A DNA stretch of 64,000 bases, from NCBI GenBank assembly GCA_035713725.1, contig DASTMZ010000209.1:44178-108177 (forward strand), written 5' to 3'. A program made the translations under genes and the position numbers. Origin of the DNA: DASQPR01 sp035713725 (lineage in GTDB: Bacteria > Actinomycetota > Actinomycetes > Mycobacteriales > Micromonosporaceae). This document shows, piece after piece, positions 15,768 to 23,747 of the stretch. Position 1 is the first letter of the stretch. Each line of letters opens with the position of its first letter. The notes beneath the pieces are model-generated. The model was given only the letters and a program-made list of their open reading frames with translations, searched no databases and was not told where the DNA came from.

Positions 15768-18065
15768 GTGGCCCTCAATGCATGGTGGACGATCGTCGCA
15801 CTGCTGGTGGGGGCCAGCGCAGTGGGCGCCGTGGTGGCCATCGTGCGTTCCCGACACGGGATCCGCCTGCGGTGGGCCGACCTGGTGTGCGCAGGCGTTG
15901 CGACGAGCGCGATCGGCTGGCTCGGCTCGACGGGATTCATGCTCGCCGCGCCGCGCGGCGTCGATCGCGGCAGCACCGCCGAGACCGTCGTCGCCGCGGC
16001 GGGCGTCCTGCTCAGCGTCGGGCTGCTGCTGGCGGCGGTGGAGATGTTGCCGTCCCAACCCGCGGCGCGCTTGCGGCGCGCGGTGGACGGCCTGCAGGTC
16101 ACGTGCGCGCTGGCGCTTGCGGGTTGGATCATCGCCGGGCTGTGGTTCGCGCCGGGAGGCCACATCACGGTGCACCACGACCTGTCGTGGATCGCAACCG
16201 CCGTCGCGCTGGGCGCCGCGGCCACGGCGGCCGGCGTCACGGTTGTCACGATCCTGCAAACTCCGCCGCCACGCCAGGCGGCCGGTCTGCTCATGTTCGG
16301 CGTGGTCGCGGTCGCGTTCGGCGGCACGGGTACGGTCATCGCGGCGGCCGACTTCCGCAGCCCCGCCACGGTGGCGACGTCCGGGTTGCTGGCCACCATC
16401 GGGATGGCCTCGATCGGGTACGCCGCATCGGTCGGTCGCCGGCTCATCGCACCCGCGCCGCAGGGTGCCCCGACCCGGTGGGGTCTGCCGTTCGCCACTG
16501 TCGGCGTCGCGCTCAGCATGATCCTCGTACAGCTCGTCGTCGGCGGCCCGCCGGACGAGGTCGGCGCGATCATCAGCGTGCTGACCGGCTTCGTCCTCGT
16601 GCTGCGACAGGCGCTGGCGCTTGCCGACGGCCGTCGCTATCTCGGTCGACTGCACGCCGAGCAACAGCGCCTGCGCGAACTCGCGTACACCGATCCGCTG
16701 ACCGGCGTTGGCAACCGGCGAAGCCTCATGTCCACACTCGACACCGTGATCGCCGAACGCCGTGACGGGTTGTTGGTGATGCTCGACCTCGACCGCTTTA
16801 CCAACGTCAACGACGTACGCGGCCATGACGCCGGTGACGCGGTGCTCGCCGAGGTCGGCGCGCGTCTGCGGTCCGTACTCCGGCCGGCCGACGTGGCGGC
16901 GCGCACCGGTGGCGACGAGTTCGCCGTCGTACTCTGCGCGGACGCGGACGACCCGGATCGCGATGATGCCGACGGGCACGCGACCGACGGGCAAATGGCG
17001 GACGGGCACGTGGCGGACGCCGTCGTGGATCGGCTCGTGTCAGCGCTCGCGGCGCCGTACGAGACCCACACCGGTACGGTCGCCGTCGCCGCGAGCATCG
17101 GTCTCGTCCCGTGTCGCGTCGCGTCCGACGTACCCACATTGCTACGTAACGCGGATGTCGCGCTGCGATTCGCCAAGCGCAGCGGTGCAGGTGCCGTCCA
17201 GCGCTACGACGCCGCATACGACGACTACGCGCAGCGCCGCATCCGCATCGAACAGAACCTGCGTGACGCGTTGCGGGCGAACGAGTTCACGTTGGCGTAC
17301 CAACCGATCGTGACCTTGCCGCATGGGCGCCCGGTGGCCATGGAGGCACTGATTCGCTGGCACAACGCGGAACTCGGCGGGGTGCCGCCGGACGAGTTCA
17401 TCCCGATCGCCGAGGAGGTCGGGCTCATCACGGCGATCGACCGATGGGTGATGCAGCAGGCGTGTGCTCAGCTGGCCACATGGCTCGCCGACGGACACGA
17501 GCTGTGGATGTCGGTGAACGTGTCGGTGCGCGAGCTGCACCAGCCGGACTACGTCCACCAAGTCGTGGAGACGCTGGGATCGCATCGCCTGCCGCCGGAG
17601 CGTCTCGTGCTGGAGCTGACCGAACACTCCGCGGCACCGGACGTCGACTCGTTGGCCGTTCGGTTGAACGCGCTGCGCGAAGCCGGCTTACGGATCGCAC
17701 TGGACGACTTCGGCGCCGGATATTCGTCGCTCGGGCAGCTGCGCTCGCTGCCGGTCGACATTCTCAAGATTGATCGGTCGCTGGTCGGCGAGCCGGGGAT
17801 CGGCGGACCGCCGCGGGCGGTGGCGCCGCTCGTGGACGTCGTCGTGCAGCTTGGCAACCGGCTGTCCCTCGACGTGATCGCCGAGGGGGTCGGCGACGCC
17901 GCACAACGGGCGGTCGTCGAGGAGGCCGGCTGTGCCCTGGGCCAGGGAGATCTCTTCGGCCGCCCGATGGCCGCCGAGCACGTGGTCGCGTTGCTGAGCG
18001 CGGAGCCGTCGAGCGCACCGCTTGATGCGGGGCCGTCGAGCGCACCGCCCCAACGTCACGCGTAA
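15768..18065 (+). CDS. Polytopic membrane GGDEF-EAL cyclic-di-GMP protein
   Basis: A 765-residue protein. Residues 1-285 hold about eight to nine hydrophobic segments, followed by a GGDEF domain (RTGGDEFAVVL near residue 382) and an EAL domain (MEALIRWHN near 525, DDFGAGYSSLGQL near 645, ILKIDRSL, VIAEGVGD). Both signatures are intact. An acidic, His-rich low-complexity loop (residues ~395-420) is inserted in the cyclase domain just after GGDEF, which is odd. The last ~20 residues come from a 27-bp duplication (18000-18053). It likely makes or degrades c-di-GMP in response to an unknown membrane signal. No ribosome-binding site; leaderless start assumed. Confidence 0.92.
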   Translation: MALNAWWTIVALLVGASAVGAVVAIVRSRHGIRLRWADLVCAGVATSAIGWLGSTGFMLAAPRGVDRGSTAETVVAAAGVLLSVGLLLAAVEMLPSQPAARLRRAVDGLQVTCALALAGWIIAGLWFAPGGHITVHHDLSWIATAVALGAAATAAGVTVVTILQTPPPRQAAGLLMFGVVAVAFGGTGTVIAAADFRSPATVATSGLLATIGMASIGYAASVGRRLIAPAPQGAPTRWGLPFATVGVALSMILVQLVVGGPPDEVGAIISVLTGFVLVLRQALALADGRRYLGRLHAEQQRLRELAYTDPLTGVGNRRSLMSTLDTVIAERRDGLLVMLDLDRFTNVNDVRGHDAGDAVLAEVGARLRSVLRPADVAARTGGDEFAVVLCADADDPDRDDADGHATDGQMADGHVADAVVDRLVSALAAPYETHTGTVAVAASIGLVPCRVASDVPTLLRNADVALRFAKRSGAGAVQRYDAAYDDYAQRRIRIEQNLRDALRANEFTLAYQPIVTLPHGRPVAMEALIRWHNAELGGVPPDEFIPIAEEVGLITAIDRWVMQQACAQLATWLADGHELWMSVNVSVRELHQPDYVHQVVETLGSHRLPPERLVLELTEHSAAPDVDSLAVRLNALREAGLRIALDDFGAGYSSLGQLRSLPVDILKIDRSLVGEPGIGGPPRAVAPLVDVVVQLGNRLSLDVIAEGVGDAAQRAVVEEAGCALGQGDLFGRPMAAEHVVALLSAEPSSAPLDAGPSSAPPQRHA

Positions 18066-18151
18066 TCCGGCGATCCGATTCGGTTGAGCTTTGCGTCGCC
18101 GCGCCGCTGGCGCACGGACTCGCCCGTGACGTGCCCAAGATGTGAGACGCC

Positions 18152-18180
18152 TTGACTCAGGGCGTGAGATGGGTCAGAGT
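18152..18180 (+). promoter_or_regulatory. Promoter of the ilvB leader
   Basis: TTGACT (18152-18157) and CAGAGT (18175-18180) are 17 bp apart. The -10 ends six bases before the leader-peptide ATG at 18187, placing transcription start at or next to that codon. Confidence 0.65.
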
Positions 18181-18186
18181 TGTGTC

Positions 18187-18222
18187 ATGCCCGTCCACAG
18201 CTGGATCCGAGTACTTAGCTAG
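18187..18222 (+). CDS. ilvB leader peptide (MPVHSWIRVLS)
   Basis: An 11-codon ORF with Val, Ile, Val and Leu codons (GTC, ATC, GTA, CTT), four of eleven, the last three clustered just before the TAG. It ends one base before a stable hairpin and intrinsic terminator upstream of ilvB. This is the expected form of a branched-chain amino acid attenuation leader peptide. It seems to be leaderless because the promoter -10 ends six bases before its ATG. Function is inferred from codons and position; no homologue was compared. Confidence 0.75.
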   Translation: MPVHSWIRVLS

Positions 18223-18286
18223 GCGCACGCTCTTCCACCGGAGAGTGTGCGCAAGCCCCCGTGCCGTTCGGCACGCGGGCTTTTTT
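18223..18286 (+). terminator. Attenuator before ilvB: pause hairpin plus intrinsic terminator
   Basis: Hairpin 1 (18223-18252) pairs GCGCACGCTCT with AGAGTGTGCGC. Hairpin 2 follows with no gap (18253-18282): AAGCCC and GTGCC arms pair with GGCAC and GGGCTT, with one C-C mismatch and a GTTC loop, then six T (18281-18286). Stalled translation of the leader peptide should alter hairpin 1 and so read-through into ilvB. I did not find a fully convincing antiterminator pairing by eye. Confidence 0.8.
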
Positions 18287-18373
18287 GTTGCTCTAGTTAA
18301 CGGATCCGGTTGCGCTCGTTACCGGACCGCAGAACCGGTCGGCACCGACGACCCGAAGCGAAAGACTTGACCG

Positions 18374-20470
18374 ATGAACATCCCGACACCCGAAGTCCTG
18401 GCGCAGCGAATCCATCCGCCCGCCGCGACCGGCCAGTCCCGCGGCGCGGGCCAACCGTCCGGGACCGGTCCGGACGGCGACGAGACGGAATCGTCCGCCG
18501 CCGCCTCGACCGGCCGCCCGATCGCCGGCTCGACGGGCCAGACAGCTTCCGGCTCGACGGGCCAGACAGCTTCCGGCTCGACGAGCCAGACGTCCGCCGG
18601 GACGGGGCAGGCGTCCGCGGGCTCGGCGAGCCGGCCCTCCGCCGCCGAGCCGACCACCGGTGCGGGCGCGCTCGTACGGTCGCTGGAGGCGCTCGGCGTC
18701 GAGGTGGTGTTCGGCATCCCGGGCGGTGCGATCCTGCCCGCCTACGACCCGCTGTTCGATTCCTCGGTGCGCCACATCCTCGTACGCCATGAGCAAGGCG
18801 CCGGGCACGCCGCGACCGGGTACGCCCAGGCGACCGGCAAGGTTGGCGTGTGCATGGCCACCTCTGGGCCGGGCGCGACAAATCTCGTGACGCCGATCGC
18901 CGACGCGTATATGGACTCGGTGCCGATCGTCGCGATCACCGGCCAGGTCTCGAGGGGCCTGATCGGGACGGACGGCTTCCAGGAGGCCGATATCTCCGGC
19001 ATCACGTTGCCGATCACGAAGCACAACTACCTTGTCCAGTCCGCCGAGGAGCTGCCTCAGGTGCTCGCCGAGGCGTTCCATCTCGCCAGCACCGGTCGAC
19101 CAGGGCCGGTGCTCGTCGACATCCCCAAGGATGTCCTGCAGGCGGCCACCACGTTCTCCTGGCCACCCCCGCTTGATCTGCCCGGGTACCGGCCGACGGT
19201 CCACCCGCACACCAAGCAGATCCGGGAGGCGGCACGTCTGATCGCCGCGTCGAAGCGGCCGGTGCTCTACGTCGGTGGCGGCGTTCTCAAGGCGAATGCC
19301 GCGCCACAGCTGGCCCGGCTCGCCGAGATGACCGGTATTCCGGTCGTGACCACCCTGATGGCGCGGGGCGCGTTCCCGGACTCCCATCCGCAACACCTCG
19401 GCATGCCGGGCATGCACGGGACGGTCGCCGCGGTGTACGCGTTGCAGAAGTCGGACCTGATCGTCGCCCTCGGCGCACGCTTCGACGACCGCGTGACCGG
19501 GCACCTGGACAGCTTCGCGCCCGGCGCCCACATCGTGCACGCCGACATTGATCCGGCCGAGATCGGCAAGAACCGTGCCGTCGACGTACCGATCGTCGGC
19601 GACGCGAAGCACGTCATCGACGAGCTGTGCGCGGTCATCGCGGCCGACGGCGGCGGTTCGGCGGCCGGCGGCGCCAAGCCCGATGGCGGCGGCTCGGCAG
19701 CCAACGGCACGGCAGCCGGCGGTTCGGCGGCCAACGGTCGGCTCGCTGCGTGGTGGCGTGCCCTCGACGACATGCGTGAGCGCTGCCCGCTCGGCTGGGA
19801 GGAGCCGCCCGACGGATCGCTTGCCCCGCAGTACGTCATCCAGCGCATCGGCGAGCTCACGCGCGCAACCGACGGCTCGCCGACGATCTACGTCGCCGGC
19901 GTCGGACAGCACCAGATGTGGGCGTCGCAGTTCATCTCGTACGAGACGCCGGGCACCTGGCTCAACTCTGGCGGCCTCGGCACGATGGGCTACGCCGTGC
20001 CGGCCGCGATGGGTGCGAAGGTGGGACGTCCGGCCTCCAGCGTCTGGGCGATCGACGGCGACGGCTGCTTCCAGATGACCAACCAGGAACTCGCTACCTG
20101 CGCGCTGGAAGGCATCCCGATCAAGGTTGCCGTCATCAACAACGGCAACCTCGGCATGGTCCGCCAGTGGCAGACGCTGTTCTACAACGAGCGCTACTCA
20201 AACACCGATCTCGGGACGCACAAGCACCGCGTACCCGATTTTGTCAAGCTGGCTGAGGCGCTCGGCTGCGTGGGGCTGCGCTGCGAAAGCGCGGCGGACG
20301 TCGACAAGACCATCGAGGCCGCGATGGCGATCACCGACGCACCGGTGGTGATCGACTTCGTGGTGGGCAAGGACGCCATGGTGTGGCCGATGGTCGCGGC
20401 CGGCACCAGCAACGACGAGATCATGTTCGCCCGCGGAGTCCGTCCGATCTTCGACGAGGACGATGTCTGA
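18374..20470 (+). CDS. ilvB: Acetolactate synthase large subunit with low-complexity extension
   Basis: A 698-residue ThDP enzyme, about 100 residues longer than usual. It condenses pyruvate with pyruvate or 2-oxobutyrate, the first common step of valine and isoleucine synthesis. The core starts near residue 97 (GALVRSLEALGVEVVFGIPG), has the catalytic Glu in RHEQGAGHAATGYAQ, and the ThDP motif GDGCFQMTNQELATC. Residues 10-95 are Ser/Thr/Gly/Gln-rich and contain a 24-bp DNA repeat. A second Gly/Ala/Ser-rich insert lies near residues 424-457, in the linker before the ThDP domain. It is preceded by an attenuator, and its stop overlaps the ATG of a micro-ORF that leads to ilvN. Confidence 0.96.
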   Translation: MNIPTPEVLAQRIHPPAATGQSRGAGQPSGTGPDGDETESSAAASTGRPIAGSTGQTASGSTGQTASGSTSQTSAGTGQASAGSASRPSAAEPTTGAGALVRSLEALGVEVVFGIPGGAILPAYDPLFDSSVRHILVRHEQGAGHAATGYAQATGKVGVCMATSGPGATNLVTPIADAYMDSVPIVAITGQVSRGLIGTDGFQEADISGITLPITKHNYLVQSAEELPQVLAEAFHLASTGRPGPVLVDIPKDVLQAATTFSWPPPLDLPGYRPTVHPHTKQIREAARLIAASKRPVLYVGGGVLKANAAPQLARLAEMTGIPVVTTLMARGAFPDSHPQHLGMPGMHGTVAAVYALQKSDLIVALGARFDDRVTGHLDSFAPGAHIVHADIDPAEIGKNRAVDVPIVGDAKHVIDELCAVIAADGGGSAAGGAKPDGGGSAANGTAAGGSAANGRLAAWWRALDDMRERCPLGWEEPPDGSLAPQYVIQRIGELTRATDGSPTIYVAGVGQHQMWASQFISYETPGTWLNSGGLGTMGYAVPAAMGAKVGRPASSVWAIDGDGCFQMTNQELATCALEGIPIKVAVINNGNLGMVRQWQTLFYNERYSNTDLGTHKHRVPDFVKLAEALGCVGLRCESAADVDKTIEAAMAITDAPVVIDFVVGKDAMVWPMVAAGTSNDEIMFARGVRPIFDEDDV
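18527..18598. repeat. 24-bp tandem repeat inside the ilvB 5' end
   Basis: Two identical 24-bp units (18527-18550, 18551-18574) and a diverged third (18575-18598). They encode repeated GSTGQTAS in the disordered N-terminal extension of IlvB. Confidence 0.9.
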
Positions 20471-20526
20471 TGAGCACCCCACAAAATCGCTCGCTCCGCT
20501 CACGATTTCGCGAGGACCCCGCATGA
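20470..20526 (+). CDS. Micro-ORF 1 between ilvB and ilvN
   Basis: An 18-codon ORF, MSTPQNRSLRSRFREDPA. Its ATG overlaps the ilvB stop (TGATG) and its TGA overlaps the ATG of an identical second micro-ORF (ATGA). A GCGAGG site stands before the next start. It may serve to pass ribosomes from ilvB to ilvN rather than to make a functional peptide. Translation is inferred only from start/stop geometry. Confidence 0.5.
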   Translation: MSTPQNRSLRSRFREDPA

Positions 20527-20575
20527 GCACCCCACAAAATCGCTCGCTCCGCTCACGATTTCGCGAGGACCCCGC
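20470..20575. repeat. Perfect 53-bp tandem duplication in the ilvB-ilvN junction
   Basis: Two identical 53-bp copies (20470-20522, 20523-20575). The ilvN start codon occupies the position where a third copy would begin. Each copy contains AAATCG and CGATTT arms around a GCTCGCTCCGCTCA core, giving a small hairpin. Confidence 0.97.
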
Positions 20576-20579
20576 ATGA
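20523..20579 (+). CDS. Micro-ORF 2 between ilvB and ilvN, identical to micro-ORF 1
   Basis: The second copy of the 18-codon ORF. Its ATG overlaps the stop of copy 1 and its TGA (20577-20579) overlaps the ilvN ATG at 20576 (ATGACC). The GAGGA motif before the ilvN ATG lies inside this ORF. Basic residues (five Arg) dominate the peptide. Confidence 0.5.
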   Translation: MSTPQNRSLRSRFREDPA

Positions 20580-21088
20580 CCATGCACACGCTGTCCGTCC
20601 TGGTGGAGAACAAGCCCGGCGTGCTGGCGCGCGTCTCGCAGTTGTTCAGTCGCCGCGGGTTCAACATCGACTCGCTCGCGGTGGGCGAGACCGAACACCC
20701 GGAGGTCTCGCGCATCACGATCGTGGTCAACGCCGAGTCCTCGCCACTCGAACAGGTCACCAAGCAGCTCAACAAGCTCGTGAACGTACTGAAGATCGTG
20801 GAGTTGGAGGCGGAAGCGGCGGTGCAACGCGAGCTGCTGCTCGTGAAGGTACGCGTCGACCGCACGCAACGCGCACAGGTGCTCGAGACCGTGACGATGT
20901 TCCGGGCACACGTGGTCGACGTCGCCGCCGACACACTCACCATCGAAGCCACCGGTACGCCGTCCAAGCTCGACGCGCTGCTGCGCGACCTGGAACCGTA
21001 TGGCATCAAGGAAATGGTCCAGTCCGGTCTGGTCGCGATCGGTCGCGGCTCCCGGTCCATCACCGCGCCAACACTGCGGGCCGCGTAA
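20576..21088 (+). CDS. ilvN: Acetolactate synthase small (regulatory) subunit
   Basis: A 170-residue regulatory subunit of normal length. The N-terminal ACT domain starts HTLSVLVENKPGVLARVSQLFSRRGFNIDSL, where valine would bind to inhibit the enzyme. The second ACT-like domain covers residues ~80-160 (LLLVKVRVDRTQRAQVLE and LEPYGIKEMVQSGLVAIGRG). The ATG is preceded by GAGGA. It is joined to ilvB through two micro-ORFs, and ilvC follows 100 bp later on the same strand. Confidence 0.97.
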   Translation: MTMHTLSVLVENKPGVLARVSQLFSRRGFNIDSLAVGETEHPEVSRITIVVNAESSPLEQVTKQLNKLVNVLKIVELEAEAAVQRELLLVKVRVDRTQRAQVLETVTMFRAHVVDVAADTLTIEATGTPSKLDALLRDLEPYGIKEMVQSGLVAIGRGSRSITAPTLRAA

Positions 21089-21154
21089 GCGATCCGCAGC
21101 GTTCAGCTCAGCCGCACCGCCTCAACCGCGCCGCCTCGGCAGCGCCCAGGGCTC

Positions 21155-21177
21155 GCAACGGCATTTCGCAACGGCAT
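21155..21177. repeat. 10-bp direct repeat before ilvC
   Basis: GCAACGGCAT occurs twice, separated by TTC, immediately before the AAGGAG ribosome-binding site of ilvC (21178-21183). Confidence 0.85.
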
Positions 21178-21188
21178 AAGGAGTTCTC

Positions 21189-22202
21189 GTGACCGCAGAG
21201 GTTTACTACGACGACGACGCCGACCTGTCGGTCATCGCCGGCCGCAAGGTCGCGGTCATCGGCTACGGCAGTCAGGGTCACGCGCATGCGCTGTCGCTGC
21301 GCGATTCCGGCGTCGACGTGCGGGTCGGCCTGCCGGCCTCGTCGCGCAGCCGCGCGAAGGCGGGGGAGCAAGGCCTGCGCGTCGTCACGTCGGCCGAGGC
21401 CGCCGCCGAGGCGGACGTCATCATGATCCTGGCGCCGGACACGGCGCAACGGAAGATCTATGCCGAGGACATCGCGCCGTCGCTCACCGCCGGCAAGGCA
21501 CTGTTCTTCGGCCACGGCTTCAACATCCGGTACGGGCTGATCCAGCCGCCGTCCGACGTCGACGTTGCGATGGTGGCGCCGAAGGGTCCCGGACATCTGG
21601 TACGTCGGCAGTTCGTGGACGGCAAGGGCGTCCCGGTGCTCGTCGCCGTCGAACAGGATGCCACCGGCGGTGCGTTCGCGCTCGCGTTGTCCTACGCGAA
21701 GGCAATCGGTGGAACGCGCGCTGGCGCGATCCGTACCACGTTCACCGAAGAGACCGAGACCGACCTGTTCGGCGAGCAAGCCGTGCTGTGCGGCGGCACG
21801 ACGGCGTTGGTGCAGGCCGGATTCGAGGTGCTGACCGAGGCCGGCTACGCACCTGAGGTCGCCTATTTCGAGTGCCTGCACGAGTTGAAGCTGATCGTCG
21901 ACCTGATGTACGAGGGCGGGATCGCGCGCATGCGTTACAGCGTCTCGGATACCGCCGAATACGGTGATGTCACGCGCGGCCCGCGAGTGATCGACGAACG
22001 CGTGAAGAACGAGATGCGCCGCATTCTCGGCGAGATCCAGAACGGCGAGTTCGCCCGGGAATGGGTCGCCGAGGACGACGAGGGCCGCCCGAACTTCACG
22101 AAACTCCGCGAACAAGGGGCGGCGCATCCTATCGAGGAGACCGGTGGGCGGTTGCGGTCGATGATGTCGTGGGTCGATCGGCCGCTTACGGATACTGCTT
22201 GA
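21189..22202 (+). CDS. ilvC: Ketol-acid reductoisomerase
   Basis: A 337-residue class I enzyme that rearranges and reduces acetolactate products in valine and isoleucine synthesis, using NADPH and Mg2+. The N-terminal Rossmann motif is VAVIGYGSQGHAHALSLRDSG, the KPGHL-like PKGPGHLVRR follows, and the metal-binding acidic residues lie in TETDLFGEQAVLCGG and YFECLHELKLIVDLMYEGG. The GTG has an AAGGAG site five bases upstream. It is the last gene of the ilvBNC cluster and is followed by a long inverted repeat. Confidence 0.98.
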   Translation: MTAEVYYDDDADLSVIAGRKVAVIGYGSQGHAHALSLRDSGVDVRVGLPASSRSRAKAGEQGLRVVTSAEAAAEADVIMILAPDTAQRKIYAEDIAPSLTAGKALFFGHGFNIRYGLIQPPSDVDVAMVAPKGPGHLVRRQFVDGKGVPVLVAVEQDATGGAFALALSYAKAIGGTRAGAIRTTFTEETETDLFGEQAVLCGGTTALVQAGFEVLTEAGYAPEVAYFECLHELKLIVDLMYEGGIARMRYSVSDTAEYGDVTRGPRVIDERVKNEMRRILGEIQNGEFAREWVAEDDEGRPNFTKLREQGAAHPIEETGGRLRSMMSWVDRPLTDTA

Positions 22203-22223
22203 GTCGTTTGTGGTTGCGGTCTC

Positions 22224-22296
22224 GGGCTTCGGGGCGGCTTGCCCGCTCGACTGACAAAGCGTTCTAGGTCTTCGTGGGCAAGCCGCCCCGAAGCCC
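22224..22296. terminator. Long inverted repeat after ilvC
   Basis: Two perfect 21-bp arms (22224-22244 and 22276-22296) start GGGCTTCGGGGC, with a 31-nt loop. They sit between the convergent ilvC and sensor-kinase genes, so a bidirectional terminator is the simplest reading. There is no T-run, and the long loop is atypical. Confidence 0.65.
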
Positions 22297-22379
22297 TGCG
22301 CTTAGCGCTGTTCGTCGATCGGCGGTGGGTTAAGGCTTTACGGGTGCACGTGATGCGGAACGGTGGCCGTGGTGCCGAC

Positions 22380-23747
22380 TCAGATTCTGCCGGTTGGGGG
22401 ATCTTGGGGGTCGCCGAAGATCACGGTGATGAGCGCACCCGACGGACGTTGACGGGTGTCGTCTGGCGAGTGCGGGGCGCGGCCGATGCGCATCGAGCCG
22501 CCGGAGGCTTCCGCGGTCCGACGGGCGATGTCGAGCCCGAGTCCGGTAGATGAGCCGGAGACGCCACGCTCGGCCGCGCCGCGCTCGACGTCGGAGTCCG
22601 CGAACCCGGGTCCGTCGTCGGCGATCCACAGCACGCCACCGCCTTCCGAACGAGCGGTGACCTCGACGCGCATGCCGGTGCCGTCGGGCGTGTGCGCAAA
22701 GACGTTCTGAATCAGGGCGTCCACCGCCGCCGCGACGTCGGACTCGGTGGCACGGACGGGCACCGGAGTTGCGGGTACGAAGGATTCCATCGCGCGACCG
22801 TCGTCCTCGGCGAGCGGCGTCCAGAACGCCACGCGTGACGACACCACGGCGGCGAGGTCGGCGTGCGCGCCGGCACCCTCGCGCACCGGCCGTCGCGCGG
22901 TGCGGATCACTTCGTCGACGATCCGCGCTAGGTGATCGACATCGCCGCTGACTCGTTGCCGATCATCCGGATCCCCGACTGCCTCGGCGTCGAGGCGCAG
23001 CGCGGTGACCGGCGTACGCAGTCGGTGCGCAAGATCGGCGACCTCCTCGCGCTCGGCAGCAAGCAGTTCCGTGATGCGAGCGGCGAGGCGGTTCAACTCG
23101 GCGCCGACACGGCGCAGCTCACGCGGCCCCGTCGGCTCGGCACGCGCCTCGAGATCGCCTTCGGCGAGCCGGTCGGCGGTCCCGGCGAGGCCGGTGACGG
23201 CGGCCACCAAGCGGTGCCCGAGGCGATCGGCGAGCACGAGGCCCACGACGAGAAGCGCGAGCCCCAGCGCGATCAACACCGCCCACGTACGGCCGACACC
23301 CTGGTGCAGCAAGGTCGGCGACGCGTACGCGCGAACGACCGCCGTCCCGCCCGGCAGGCCCTGCACGGGTACGAGGACCTCGACGCCGCTGCCCGACGCG
23401 GCAGTGAACGCGCGACCGCGGCTTGCTAACTCGACGGATTGGGTACGCGTTGCGGGCTGGCCGGCCACCGTACCGTTCGGCAGGAACACCGTGACGGCGA
23501 CCCCGGGCGCCACGTCGTCGCCGCTGATCGCGTTGGCGGCTTCTGGATCCGCGGCGATCAGTGCCGCTTGGCCCTGCGCTGCCTGGGTCGCCATCCCGAT
23601 CGCTCGATCCGCGGCGGTGCCACGCAGCACGATGCCGAGCGGGATCAGGAACGCGAGCAGCACCAGCGTCATCGTCACGGCGACGAGCGTGAACAGCTGC
23701 CGACGTACGCCGGATCCCTCGCCGCGACGGCGTGCCATCCATTTCAC
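22380..23747 (-). CDS. Sensor histidine kinase
   Basis: A 455-residue membrane kinase. Membrane segments near residues 15-40 and 155-178 flank an extracytoplasmic sensor region, followed by a HAMP domain, the phospho-acceptor H-box DLAHRLRTPVTALRLDAE near residue 240, an N-box (DALIQNVFAHTPDG), G1 (DDGPGF) and G2 (GLGLDIARR). The GTG start overlaps the stop of the response regulator (GTGA), so the two are co-translated. The sensor domain has no recognisable family marks. The likely target is the secreted His/Asp-rich protein encoded divergently next to the regulator. Confidence 0.93.
   Translation of the reverse strand: MKWMARRRGEGSGVRRQLFTLVAVTMTLVLLAFLIPLGIVLRGTAADRAIGMATQAAQGQAALIAADPEAANAISGDDVAPGVAVTVFLPNGTVAGQPATRTQSVELASRGRAFTAASGSGVEVLVPVQGLPGGTAVVRAYASPTLLHQGVGRTWAVLIALGLALLVVGLVLADRLGHRLVAAVTGLAGTADRLAEGDLEARAEPTGPRELRRVGAELNRLAARITELLAAEREEVADLAHRLRTPVTALRLDAEAVGDPDDRQRVSGDVDHLARIVDEVIRTARRPVREGAGAHADLAAVVSSRVAFWTPLAEDDGRAMESFVPATPVPVRATESDVAAAVDALIQNVFAHTPDGTGMRVEVTARSEGGGVLWIADDGPGFADSDVERGAAERGVSGSSTGLGLDIARRTAEASGGSMRIGRAPHSPDDTRQRPSGALITVIFGDPQDPPTGRI

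Noticed and set aside
18152..18290. T-box riboswitch upstream of ilvB
   Set aside because: No T-box sequence or specifier stem was found; a leader peptide with Ile/Val/Leu codons explains the terminator better.
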